Positions 50,381 to 62,330 of a stretch of DNA of 64,000 bases are shown one piece after another. Both the position numbers and the translations under genes were made by a program. The notes beneath the pieces were generated by a model. The model had not been told where the DNA came from. It searched no databases and saw only the letters and a list, made by a program, of their open reading frames with translations. This DNA comes from Lepisosteus oculatus (lineage: Eukaryota; Chordata; Actinopteri; Semionotiformes; Lepisosteidae). Where the stretch lies: NCBI RefSeq assembly GCF_040954835.1, contig NC_090711.1, positions 6,827,501 to 6,891,500 of the forward strand, written 5' to 3'. The first letter of the stretch is position 1, and each line of letters starts with the position of its first letter.

Positions 50381-50677
50381 TATCTGTACAGTGAGAGGGC
50401 TGTACAGATCTATCAGATCTCTATGCATTTTAAGCTATCTGTACAGTGAGAGGGCTGTACAGATCCATCAGATCTCTATGCATGTTCAGCTATCTGTACA
50501 GTAAGAGGGCTGTACAGATCTATCAGATCTCTATGCATGTTCAGCTATCTGTACAGTGAGAGGGCTGTACAGATCTATCAGATCTCTATGCATGTTCAGC
50601 TATCTGTACAGTGAGAGGGCTGAACAGGTCTCTCAGATCTCTATGCAGGTTCAGCTATCTGTACAGTGAGAGGGCTG
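50381..50677. repeat. 55-bp minisatellite running into the last codons of the CYLD-like gene
   Basis: Five complete 55-bp units start at 50381, 50436, 50491, 50546 and 50601, and a sixth partial unit covers 50656-50677. Units begin TATCTGTACAGTGAGAGGGC and contain CAGATCTCTATGCA. Identity is high: units 2 to 4 differ by only a few bases, unit 1 diverges at its 3' end and unit 5 at about five positions. On the minus strand the partial sixth unit is the final coding sequence (ALSLYR) and the stop codon 50657-50655 straddles the unit 5/6 junction. The array therefore looks as if the end of the coding region was amplified into the 3' UTR. Confidence 0.95.
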
Positions 50678-53600
50678 GGCACTGATAGAAGCACATGTAT
50701 GAGTCGCACAGCAGCCTCTTTACAAACTCATCAAGGTAACATAGGTCGAGTTTAGCCCAGTCTTCCTCAGGCTGCGAGAGAAAGTCACCCACTTGTGGAC
50801 ATGCCCTGATCTCTGGGATGTTGTAGCCATTTTCACCTCCTGCAAAGGGATTTCAAACATACAGAGAGAAAACGTGTCAATGTCAGCTTCTAAAATTGTT
50901 CTGTAAGTTCCAATATCTGTATTATGCAACGTTTGCACCAAGGAACAATGAAATATAGAATACCTGAACCCCAGACTACATTACCCATTAACACACATGA
51001 CAGAGGATGAAGTTTCAAAACCTGTGTCCATACAGACTTGTGTTCTTCCTCTTCTCCACACTGGGAATTAGTGTCTGCTGGTTTGTGTTGTCCTTTTTTC
51101 AATTTGTATATGTAGCAAATTTTACTGTCTAGTGATTTATATCGGACAACCATAGTTCATACTGACATTATATACAAATATCTATTTTACTTAAAGGTAA
51201 GTAACTCAATCAAACATCTAACAGAACAGAAACAGTTCTTACCAGCAGCCATATCACCCTGCAACTCACAACTGGCAACCCACTGAAGCTCAGCAGGTGT
51301 GAGCCTGGTCAGTACCTGGATGGGAGACCTCCTGGGAAAAACTAAGGTTGCTGCTGGAAGAGGTGTTAGTGGGGCCAGCAGGGGGCTCTCACCCTGCGGT
51401 CCATGTGAGTCCTAATGCCCCATGATAGTGACGGGGACACTATACTGTAAACAGGCGCCGTCCCTCGAATGAGACGTAAAACCGAGGTCCTGACTCTCTG
51501 TGGTCATTAAAAATCCCAGGGCGTTTCTCAAAAAGAGTAGGGGTGTAACCCTGGCATCTTGGCCAAATTTCCCCATTGGCCTTTACCAATCATGGCCTCC
51601 TAATAATCCCCCTCTATGAATTGGCTACATTACTCTGCTCTCCTCCCCACTGATAACTGATGTGTGGTGAGCGTTCTGGCGCACTATGGCTGCCGTCGCA
51701 TCATCCAGGTGAGGCTGCACATTGGTGGTGGTGGAGGGGAGTCCCCATTACCTGTAAAGCGCTTTGAGTGGAGTGTCCAGAAAAGCGCTATATAAGTGTA
51801 AGCAATTATTATTATTATTGAAATGACTAGGTAAGCCATATGTCAGTCCAAACATATGTCAACATAGTTTAACACCCCTATTATTCTATCCAGCTCACTA
51901 GGCAACACAAACCACCGGAGTCCATAAATCTTCCAGACCAAAGGCAACACTGTAGTTCAAACCTGTTCCTTTACCAGCTTGCAATAACTAAGAACAGAAA
52001 GGCCGAAGGAGAAGTCTCACCACAGCGGTCGGCCATGCTGTCGAAGAAGAGCCAGGAGTCCCTGCCGCTCCCGTACTTTACGAAGGACACGTAGTGGCTG
52101 GTCTCGATGCACAGCACAGCAAAGAGCTCCAGCTTCAGCCTCGGCACTGGGTCACCCTCCCTGAGGCAAGCCGGGTAGCAGATCCCCCGGGGCCTGTGGT
52201 CCTGTCGCAGCCGGTGAGCGTGGACCTGACACGGAGACGAGACTCCCAGCGCATTTCAGCACTGCCCACATCCTAGCCTACTGTGCTCCCAACCGCCCAC
52301 CACTGGGCCCTTGGCGTAACAATAGGATGTGCTGCCACAACTGGGAGGCGATGTGCAGACACACCAGGCAGCAGGAAATGAAGATAGGAGTAGGTAAGAC
52401 AGGCATTTCAGAAAGCTCTTGGACAGGGACAGGCACTGAATTCAGCGAATGGGGCCAGGAACGGAGCGATCCCATTGACAAACAAAAAGCTGATCAGAAA
52501 TAGGAACCGAGTATAACAGTATCTGAAGAACAAATGAGCCCAAACACATGACCGACGGCCACAGCTCACCTGTTTCTCGCAGAGGTTGCAAAACTGCTTG
52601 ATCCTCCCAGGCATGAGCTTGGGGTCCCTCAGACAATCGTAGCACTCCAGCTCCGCCAGCTTCCCACAGAGAAAGCACTCTCGCGGGTCTGGGAGGAGGG
52701 AGGACAAGAGGGATTCTTCAGTGGAACTATTTGCCTTCTGCCTTCTAGACTATTTATCTCCCTCTGTGGACTAGACCCGACCTTTTCATTAAAAATCTAC
52801 TCGACCATAATGCAAAAAAAAGACAGTCCTTTATTTAATCATTTTGTCTGATGGGTTGCTGGAGTGTGAAACCCAAGTCACCCTGGCTTCTTTCAATTGT
52901 CTCGTAACTACCAAACGGGCCAGATGGACTAAATGTTCTTAAAGCTTTTGTGCCCTCCTCAATCATCTTACAGTTCGACAATCACCACCAGATCGGTTTG
53001 GAGGCCTGAGACTCACTCCTAAGGTTGTTTAAAATAAGAAACATCATCAGCCAGGTGTTTTTAGCGTATACTTTTGTGTCTATGATTTATAAGATAAGCT
53101 GTAGAGACTTAATATACTGTCATTGAAAATACTGTATAAGCCTATGTTATAGGCTATAGAGCAGATGAGCACACTTACTGTTATGTATAAGATCTGTAAT
53201 ATCCAGCTCTGTTGATGGAATGATTTGAGGAAACATTTTGTACTTTTTTCCAAACCTTGGCATCTGGATAATCAAGCAGGACGGGATCTAGAGTGAACGA
53301 ATGAATTAATGAATGAATTACGTATTTGAACTTTCAGAGTTAATAAGTTGATTCTAGCTCCAGCAAGGCCATTTCAACTGCATGCCTGCTGTACTAATTA
53401 CATTGTAGGCTAAAGCAGTAAAGTAGCACTGCAGTAGTAGCTTTGAACACAGACACTGTAAAAGCCCACAGAAATACATAACCCAAGCATTGTTTACATT
53501 TTTTAGTCTATGATATATCCACTTTAATGAACACTTTCTGATACCTGAAACATGTTCTTTTAGATGGAGCCTACTGTGTTTTAAGTGTGAAACATGTGAT

Positions 53601-56600
53601 TCATGTTTATCTAACGGCCTAACTGTTTTCAACTGTTTTCTGTTCAGAGGTTCTGGATCTTCTGCTTTGCTTCCGAGATGCTAGATGTTGTCAGAATGTT
53701 TCATGCAGGCTGATCAACTTGAACGGATGGCGCCCACAGAGCTTACCTCTTGGAACTTGAGATCGCAGGCCAGAAAGGAGGTCTCGAGCAGCTGCTGCAC
53801 AGTGGGTGTGCTCGCCACCTGTTCCTTTTCCAGGATGATCTGGAAGGTATAGGAATCCTGGGTCTTACCATTCGACCTGAAAAACACGGTGTGTTTCAAG
53901 CACATCAATGTATTATGTCCCAGTATCATGATTTTGTCTGTTCCATATTTATGCAAATGATTTTCTTACAACAGTAATTAAATGGCATTGACATAGTATC
54001 CTCTTAAAGACTGATCTGAATTATAAAGATCATAAAAATATATTTAAAACACAAGAACCTAGTTTTAGCCTACAAAAAATAAGTACAATTGATCCCTCTT
54101 AGATTTTAGGGAGAACATCCATTTTAAAGTTGACACATACACTTGAGACATGGAAGAAGAAAACAAGGAAGCACATAGACTACTGTACAATAACATATAA
54201 CCTGCACCTCGCTAGCTATCAGAGAAATAAAAGTAGTGAATGTTCTATGATATTTTGCAGAGGAATCTATTGTAAAATGTAGTTTTGTTTCATACCTGAT
54301 CTTCAGCAGTGGGTCTACAGACAGGACCTGATGCAGAAGAGTACTGATGAACTCCTCTGGGTCTGAGGGGAAGTGATGACAACAATGAGCACAGCCCAAG
54401 GTTTCATCCTGCGCTGAGTGCAGAGACTTGCAGAATTATGAAAAATGAGTGTTTGCACAGAATTGAGAAATAATAAAACAGAAACTGGTGTAATGAGACA
54501 AGAAGACTGTGGTATTACCTTTTTCTTCACAGAGGAATGAACTGCATCCTAGCAGCTTTCTGAAGTTCATCACATTCTCAGCAGGAACAAAGCCCTGTCT
54601 GGGATTGGAATTGTGTCAGTTTCACCCAAACCAGTTTGATTTATTATGCTGTGTTTATTCTTGCATTTAATCAAACAGCAGAAATCACGTTTTTAAAAAT
54701 GTGTACTAATTTAAACAACAAATCTGTGTGAAGAATATGCATCCATATCTAACTGGAATTTACTTTGAATCCAAATTGAATTATGGAATTTCAAATTAAA
54801 TGGAAATGATCAGTGGAACATCAAAACAAAATAAATGCTTTTATCCAAACTGACATACATTTATAATAATAATTGCTTACACCTATATAGTGCTTTTCTG
54901 GACACTCCACTCAAAGTGCTTTACAGGCAACTGGGACTCCCCTCCACCACCACCAATGTGCAGCATCCACCTAGATGATGTTTGCAGCTATTTGTACAAC
55001 TGCATATTTTACTGGAACAATTCAGATGAAGTGCCTCCCTCAAGGGCAGTGTCTCATCTGGGATTTGAACCCACAGCCCTGCAGTTATAGATGCAGAACC
55101 CTAACCACCCTTCCACACTGCTGCCTTTGTTCTATAATGACCACAGTCAGTCCCAATCTTTCAAATGCAATAATGCGTACACAGATGAAAGCTGTTGCGT
55201 CCAGATGTGATTTTTTTCCTATTGTGCTCAGTAAATAAAAGTTAACTTCTCGAACAAGCCCTTTTGTTTCTAAAAAGCCAGAGAAAGGTCATCTTGTTGA
55301 CTGCAGACCACTTGTGATATTTTGTAGAGATTTATAGAAAAAGAAAAAAACCAAAGGAATTATACTCATCATCATTCGCATCTACAGTATGATTCATAAC
55401 CTTCTTACAAGAGTCATGAAACCAAGGACAGATATTGCACTAGGAGTTTGTTAACTGTGTATTAAATCTGCTGTCACTATTATCAGGTTGAGTTTACCTC
55501 CTCAGCTGGTTGACGATATCCTTCCTCAGTATGTTCTGGATGTGTCCCTCAGTGCCAGCAGGACAGTGCAACACACTATCCAGAGCCATGGATGAAGTGA
55601 ACACACTGAAAAGGCACAGGTAGCAAGAGACCTCCATTAGTTAAACTGATTTTCCTAAAATTCCCCCGTTTTTGGTGAAATGCCCGTTATCGTGAGCCCT
55701 AAGCTTCAAGTGCGTGTTGTTTTACCCCACTGTTGCACAGTGACCAGTGCCTGCACAAACCAGCACCAGATTGCAACCTCGGACATATTACAAAAAATCA
55801 TCTGGAGTCCATTTTAGAGTAGATTGGGTTAACTGAATACACGTGCATGTTTTTCATGCCTCTAGAACAATCATTTAATTTGATTTGCAGTCAAAGTAGA
55901 AAAAGATGTCCAATTAAAAAAGTATTTTCAACACTGATCACCATATGTTGCAGTATAAAACATAAATAAGGGTCTGTAAAGCATGTGACGAGATTAATCC
56001 AATCCCCACATGAGAATCCTTGTGAAAGTAACTGACCTGAAAAGAGACGCATCAAGGTAGCAGGAGTTAAAGTGTCCCTGAATGCCTCTCATCCTGCCTT
56101 CCAGCAGTGACAGCACTTCTGATTCGCGTAAAGGGGGAATGTCTTCATCAACCTCTTTACCACCTGCTGGGCACACACAGAGAACACCTCCGTGCATCAG
56201 CGCCTCAGACAGAAAGGTTCAGCAGCTGCCACCTAAGTGGCAATTTGGTCACCAGGAGAGGAAGAAGGAAACCGAAAAGCAAAAGGGAGACAGGAAGATG
56301 ACGAAGGAGAAAACGAAGACAAAGATGGAAAAAAAGGTGGAGGTATTTTTATTGTTTTTTTTTTAACAGTGAAATTTTAGCTTTTAAAATGGTGATTTAA
56401 AAGTATTTTCTAAATCAAACAGACTAACGCATATCTATCAAGTATAACGACACAAACCTGCCTAGGTCCCCAAGTAAACGAGGAATGACAACAAGCCATC
56501 TGCTCTTTGAGATTTTGTTAGCATTGCCGCTGCACAGTGCTGGGAACCTGGGTTCAGTTCTGGGATGCTATCTGTGTGGAGTTTGCATATTCTTTCAATG

Positions 56601-59019
56601 TTTGCCTGGGTTCCCTCCAGGTACTCAAGTTCAAAGACTTAACCTAAGCTAATTAATTAGCTACTGGGAAAACTGGCCCAGGGTGTATCTTGTCTTGTGC
56701 TCATTGCTTGCTGGACTCCAGCTCCAGCTGCCCCGCAACCCTGCAGTGGATAAATGGTTAGAAAGTGGATGGATGGCATCACCTAGATGTGGTTCATAGC
56801 GTGGCAGAGTTTCCTTGTAGGGAGGTAGGGGTAGAAACCTGCTGTCTGGAAAGCAGTTCTTCAGGATGACAAACATGGCTTTGTTTCCATTGCAGGTGAA
56901 GTATCGCTGAGCCCCAAATCTGCCGTCTGAACAGCCTTTCATTTCATAATCCTGTGGCGATGTAGAGCACATCTTTTCAGTACAGAAACACATTTACAAC
57001 TCACAGAAGACAGAATAACAGAAAATACAGAGATATGTCCAAACGGTGGCTCTGTGGCTAAGGATCTGCGCCTGTGGCTGGAAGGTTGCCAGTTCAAATC
57101 CCGCGGCCGGCAGAGGAATCCTACTCCATTGGGCCCCTGAGCAAGGCCCTTCACCCCAACTGCTCCAGGGGCGCTGTACAATGGCTGACCCCAAGCTTCT
57201 CTCCCTGTCCCGTGTGTCTTTGTGTCTCATGGAGAGCAACCTGGGGTATGCGAAAAGATCTTATCTAAACATCAGACTGATTTATGTGGACAAAACAGGA
57301 AATATTTTTGTTTTTTTAAATAAGGTGGATGAAGTGCATATAATAATGAAAATGTAAAAACCCATCACTGTTACATTATATGAGTCTGGGTAGCCCATGA
57401 GGGTTTATTAACAGATCACAGTAGCACTGAAGCCCAAAACAGCTCATTTAATGCCCAGTGCAGAGGCCCAGCCTGGACTGGTTCCGCTGTGGCACTTACC
57501 AGTTCGACCCCTGCCCAGGGCTGGTTCTTGCCTTCAGGGGTCCCAATCCATCGTACTACTCCATACACCATGGCCCCGTTTCCGGCTGGAATCTCCACCA
57601 TGGAGCCCACCTCCAGCGAGGGGTGCGGTGTCAGCGCTGGGCCAGGGTCCGAGGTGATCGGAGGGCTCCTACCTGCCTGCACTCCCCTGACTTGCAACTT
57701 CAAACCCGAGTCAGACCCCGAGTAATCCTTCACGTTAGAGGCTACAGGGGACAGAAACAGCAGCACGTCTTCGATAGTCTGCGCAATTCGCAGGACAGCC
57801 CTGAATCTGTCCAACACATCATCACGTGAGTCTTCTGCTTCCGAACAGGTTGGCCCTCAGCCCATTAGCTGTCTTCCTTGATTAACCATCTCTATCTGTG
57901 AGCGTCTTTTCAGTTTTTACACTAACCCAACACAAGTGTCTGCTGGTCCAGCAGAGCTCTCGGTAACTTAACACAAAACCTCACTAGACTGAGAATTGGC
58001 TTAGTTAGAATGCCCCCCTTGATTTCAACTGCTAATGTGTTGAATATTTCAAGTTACTTATAAAGGTAAACAGTTAATTAAGAGCTTGGCTAGCAAAGCC
58101 ACTCCACAAACACTTGGGTCACAAGATTATGAAGGAGTATTAAAGAAATATAGTACTGTATAAGATAATGAGCCCATCTGTATTTTACATTAATTACAAA
58201 TCAAGCTTTACTGGAACATTACCTCATACTAAATCTACATAGCACAAAATCAGGACAGCTGACAAAGCTACACAAAGGATTTCTATTGGCTGAAGCGACG
58301 CAATATAGAAAACCACCTTCCAGTTGGTTCTTCAAGCAGAGAAGTGCATTTCGTGGAGAATCAATTACGACATCGACAATATCTCCTGCGCTGCACAAAA
58401 TAGGAGAGACTTCCTTCTTGCAAGGTTGTTTTTTCTCTGGGTCCTAAAACCAAATGTAAGATAAAAAAAAGTTTGTATACAGACATATCTGAGGTACTTT
58501 TTTTTCTTGCTGTAACACCCTTTGAGCAGCGCGACATAAAATAAAGTCTGTTATTATTACGGAAGTGCTCTGCTGCAATCCACCCAATCGATCGTCACCA
58601 AGACCCACCATAAGTTTCACCTCAAACACTCGCATCCTGAGCTCCCCGCTGGCCTCGTGCTTCACAAGCTCCACCACGGCCTTCACCACCCCTGTCCGTT
58701 GCTCCTTCTTCTGCTGGACCACCACCACGTCGCCCTCCGCCAGCCCGCAGATGGCCCGGAACAGCTCCGCCCTCTGCAGCAGCTGCAGCCTCTTCCCGGG
58801 GGCAGAGACCCGGAGCAGCAGCTGAGCCTCCAGAGCAGACAGCAGCCTCACGTTCTCCTTCTTCAGCTTCTGAGTGCCCTTGGTGTCGAAGACAGGGCCT
58901 TGCACCTCGTCCTGGGACTCACTCTCTATGCGGCCTATGCTGCCCTTGGAAAAGCTCCCTGGCTTGGGCTTCGCCTTCATGACAATGAAGTACTTCTCTT
59001 CCTCTGATCTGGAATCCAT
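50655..59019 (-). CDS. cyldl: CYLD-like ubiquitin carboxyl-terminal hydrolase (divergent paralogue)
   Basis: CYLD enzymes cut Lys63-linked and linear ubiquitin chains and restrain NF-kappaB signalling. Coding exons (5' to 3'): 59019-58561, 58443-58317, 57834-57500, 56951-56783, 56163-56037, 55605-55498, 54598-54519, 54362-54296, 53876-53747, 53287-53179, 52688-52570, 52225-52021, 50839-50655. They join in frame to 739 codons plus stop (human CYLD 956). Exons 3-4 hold one good CAP-Gly domain ([32 protein letters not shown]), equivalent to the third of human CYLD; exons 1-2 show only degenerate CAP-Gly-like sequence. The USP domain starts in exon 5 with the Cys box ([16 protein letters not shown]). 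Exon 11 is the B-box-type zinc insert ([21 protein letters not shown]). Exon 12 has the His box ([19 protein letters not shown]) and [10 protein letters not shown]. The end ([20 protein letters not shown]) aligns with human RLLCDAYMCMYQ. Catalytic residues look intact. An upstream 5' UTR exon is likely at about 60040-60120 (donor AAACAG/GTGAGG), joined to an acceptor at 59062-59061. The symbol reflects a fish CYLD-like name; orthology is untested. Confidence 0.92.
51248..51819 (+). mobile_element. Full-length 5S-rRNA-derived SINE (SINE3 type)
   Basis: The head matches 5S rRNA: GCCATATCACCCTG, then GAAGCTCAGCAGG, GCCTGGTCAGTACCTGGATG and GGAGACCTCCTGGGAA, which include the internal control region for RNA polymerase III. 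A ~350-bp body follows, then the 3' tail (TGTAAAGCGCTTTGAGTGGA, AGAAAAGCGCTATATAAGTG, AGCAATTATTATTATTATT). It sits in the last intron (between exons 12 and 13) of the CYLD-like gene, opposite to its transcription. The body recurs at 32915-33045, and the tail at 54863-55128 on a different head. Confidence 0.9.
54863..55128 (-). mobile_element. tRNA-headed SINE sharing the 3' tail of the 5S SINE
   Basis: Read on the minus strand it starts near GGTGGTTAGGGTTCTGCATC (A-box-like) and GTGGGTTCAAATCCCAG (B box), and ends with about 130 bp nearly the same as the 5S SINE: GCTGCACATTGGTGGTGGTG, GAGGGGAGTCCC, CTTTGAGTGGAGTGTCCAGA, AAGCAATTATTATT. It lies in intron 6 of the CYLD-like gene, in sense orientation. 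Confidence 0.85.
56519..56776 (+). mobile_element. GGATGGATGG-tailed tRNA-type SINE abutting a splice donor
   Basis: Head with a B-box-like GGGTTCAGTTCTGGGA, then CTGTGTGGAGTTTGCATATT, GTTTGCCTGGGTTCCCTCCA, CTGGGAAAACTGGCCCAGGG, TCCAGCTCCAGCTGCCCCGC, and the end TGGATAAATGGTTAGAAAGT followed by GGATGGATGG. It is inserted antisense in intron 4 of the CYLD-like gene. Its tail ends about 6 bp from the donor of exon 4 (56782), so intron bases from about +7 onward are SINE sequence. Confidence 0.85.
57044..57260 (+). mobile_element. tRNA-derived SINE, 3'-truncated
   Basis: Same family as 38701-38948. It keeps the A box (TGGCTAAGGATCTGCGCC), the B box (AGTTCAAATCCCGCGG), CAGAGGAATCCTACTCCATT, CAACTGCTCCAGGGGCGC and CCAAGCTTCTCTCCCTGTCC, and it stops after GGGGTATGCGAAAAGATC without the AATAAAG end. 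It lies in intron 3 of the CYLD-like gene, antisense. Confidence 0.85.
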
Positions 59020-60130
59020 TATCGCCAACCAAGATGGCGTCTTTGCAGATGTCTGTCGTCCTGTTAAAAACATTGACAGTTCATCACATGCCTGTGCTCA
59101 CACATTTTCTATGAACTGTATAACTGTGGTAAGGCAGAACTGTGGCAGGATACGTTAGAATGAACATGATAGACATGTTTTGAGATCAGTCATTTGGCAA
59201 ATTAAAAGTTGGCCTCTACTGATTTACTGAACTAAATGTTCTCTCATTTGAAACAGAACATCAAGGGGGCACTGTCAATGCAAGATTCTTTCCAGTCCAG
59301 CTGGTTTTGAGAAGAAAGTATTTGTTGTCATGTGCACATCAACTGAATTATTTTCTAAATATTTCACTCTCGCCACCACTGAGTGGCAGAAACTGTCAGA
59401 CAGATCTGCTTACTAAGCAGCTTTCATTGCATACATAAAATTCATTTCTTAACCTAAAGAGACTTTTCAAAAAGAGCTACAGTAAGTATGCATTAAAGGA
59501 TCAGGGGAGATTCCTAAACCTTTCTTTTCAGGGTTTGTGCATTACCCAATGAATCAAAGCTGTAAATTCATAACAGAAATTATAAAGCAGAAAGAAATCC
59601 ACATTCGACCAGTAGAAATAGGAAAACAATGTACAGTGCATTTTTACTGCATGCAGCATGATACCACCATCCCTAGTCCCTGCTGATGTTTCTGTTTGTT
59701 TCTGCAGTGCTGAAAAGGAAGAAACGTGCAACTTCGAAACTTCAGACGCTCAATATTGCAGAACAATCCTCATTTGCAAGTCTTCAAAAGCTCGAACTCC
59801 GACCCCAACTTTTAATATGATCTATATCTGCCATTCTGTTTTGTTTTATAAATTCATAATTGAACTGTTAACTGATTTAGATAAGTATCTTCACTGAAAC
59901 ATAAGACACCCAAAACGCAAGAACACTATTACCGAACTTACTGAGTTCCTGATGTTCTCCCCAGTTATTGTTTCATTTTGTTTCCATGTTTAGTCTGAGC
60001 AGATCAGGAAGTTATGACCGAGCTCAACTTTCACCTCACCTGTTTCAGGGACCGTCTTCAAAGTGACGCCGTTGTGAAATAAATGATCCATGAACTGAGG
60101 TTGAAGGAAAGTTAACGTTAAAAGACGTTT
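59020..60130 (-). promoter_or_regulatory. 5' UTR, 5' intron and promoter region of the CYLD-like gene
   Basis: The first coding exon is preceded by an acceptor (TTTTTAACAG/GACGAC, boundary 59061/59060), giving 41 bases of leader before the chosen ATG at 59019-59017. An upstream in-frame ATG (59073) would use intron sequence, so the inner ATG is preferred; it matches the short acidic start before KYFIVMK. A donor AAACAG/GTGAGG at 60040/60039 marks a probable noncoding first exon (about 60040-60120). No CpG island or TATA box is clear. Confidence 0.5.
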
Positions 60131-62330
60131 TTAGCATAATTTCATGTTTTATTCATGCCGTTGTTTAACAATTTGGAACAACAGTTATGAATATTAGAAG
60201 ATTAATTTCTGTTCTGATATCGATTTATTTTGTCCTTACTCATGGGAAAAGCACATTTGGTATCCATTTTTTTTTTCAGCAAAAAGGTGTATATTAGGTC
60301 TGATAACCACGGCGCTGTAACTCCAACGTGCGTAGTGTTTACTAGGACGTAAAAGTAATTTTGCTTAGTGCAACAAAATGAATAACAAAATACAATTTGG
60401 ACAATATGAATCGATTATACGTTGATCTTTAAAAACATTAACATTTTTCAAGATAAAGAAGTTCATAAAGCAAAGATTAATCGCAAACCCTCCAAATACA
60501 ATTTGATTTATCTAAATCCAGATTGCAACGGGTGGTTTGTAGTTCTGTTTTAGGAAACATTTTTCTACGGAATAAAGCTTGCTCGTATATTCAGTTGTTG
60601 TGAAGCCATTGTAGTTGCGCTGCTACAATAAGAGAAGGGTGCTTTACTTTTTCAACAATAAGAAATAAATTGGATTTGTGGTGACGATGTCGACCAGTCA
60701 TTTCAAAACCTGTCACTAGAGGGAGTAATAACTATGTGTCCGCCGCTCCAAAAGACGCAAATGTTAATAATTATAGAAATAATATCAAAATTTCATATAC
60801 AATCTTCATACCGGCAGTAGTACTGTTTATTTTTTACAATGAAATGGTCCCAAGGACTTTTTTCTTTTTACTATTTTTTTGCTATCGATATGTATTTTGG
60901 CTCCTTGAGAAAAATAATTTCACCATATTCTAACATTATTCATTGAGTAGTTCTTTGTATTATAAATACCTTATAATGACCAACAAAAAAACTAACAAAC
61001 CCAATTAGCTCCAGAGAAAATGAGTGTAATGAAAACTGTTTTTGTATTTGTCAAGGTAAAACTTAACAAATATTAATTTGGACCTCTTCGATTGCTTGTG
61101 CATTCATAATTACGTGCTTGTATGTTAACAGGGCACTAAAGAAGTCTGCCTCTCCAAGCAGTTGTTGAAAGAATACAACCCAGTAATTCTTCATTGTGTG
61201 GTTTGACAAGTAATAATAGGTTTAGTGCATAGCTTATTATCCAAGTAGCCTTAAATTTGATTTACATCAGGATTACACCCACTGTCCTCGTCACTGGAAA
61301 ATAATGATGGTACTGTATATTTAGCTGCTGTATATTCTCCAATGGTATCTAGACTGACTTTAATTTTGCTAGGCCTACAGGATTATCTGAAAACATAAAT
61401 AAGATAAGGGGAACTTTCCTTTAAGATACAGGAGTTTAAAACAGGTATTAACAATTACATAGCACCAGGACAAATAGAAATGTCACCAGAGAAGAGACAG
61501 CTAAATCACATACTATTTGTAGTTTATGAAAATGTCCCCAACAGTACCCCTGTGTAAATATGTATTCAATTCCTTGCGTTTCTTCTCATCCCCCGAGAAT
61601 CTCAAGGCAATTCACATTTAGGAGGGGACGCATTTCATTTACCACTGACGGGCAGCACCCTTTACGGAAAAAACTCTGTCCTGCACCGCTCGTTGCTATA
61701 TGTCTGTCGGGTTACAGCAGGTTTTGTCATTTTAATGAGTCACCAGAGGCGCGGCTGTGTTTTGAAATGAAGTAGCATTGTGATATGTCCTGTGTAGGTG
61801 AAAATAGGATTACTAAAGGTGTGTAAAAGACACGGCCTTTCTAGAATATTGGGAATTTGATAGGGACCTGCCTCGTGTGGTTTCCACAAAACCTGTTTAG
61901 CAACATCACGCAAATAACGAACGCTTAATGCGAGCTACCTGCATCCCATAGGTATACTATTCTGGTAGTGCGCAATGAAAAATTCGTTGTGACTTTTGTC
62001 TGCATAGAAGTTGTTCATCATCGTTGCCAATGCTAACGTCGTTATTTATCATTGTTAGAGTGAGACTTTTCTTTGATTTATGGTCATTACTTGGATGTCG
62101 GGTTATTTTTAATGGGGGTATTAATAGACACATTCAGTTACGATATTAGCGTGGTTTCTGCAGGTGCCAGCATAAAGTAAAATCCTGTCTGAGCTCTCTG
62201 TCCCGTTGGTATAAAACCTGAGACGGGCTTTTTAGCTACGGGATCCTGTTCAAACACAGGTGAGGAGTACAAACCAAATGCTCCTGTTGAACTCGTTTTG
62301 CATTCCGCGGAATTCCTAGAGTCCTGCACC
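60131..62330. other. Intergenic region between divergent CYLD-like and ggt7 genes
   Basis: About 2.2 kb, AT-rich, with no exon, repeat family or RNA gene that I recognise. A moderately CpG-containing patch lies at 61600-61780 without a promoter signature. The two flanking genes are transcribed away from each other, but the gap is too long for a simple shared promoter. Confidence 0.5.

Noticed and set aside
58565-59007. Plus-strand ORFs of 86-116 codons opposite CYLD-like exon 1
   Set aside because: Antisense shadows of a GC-rich coding exon (Leu/His/Ser-rich translations).
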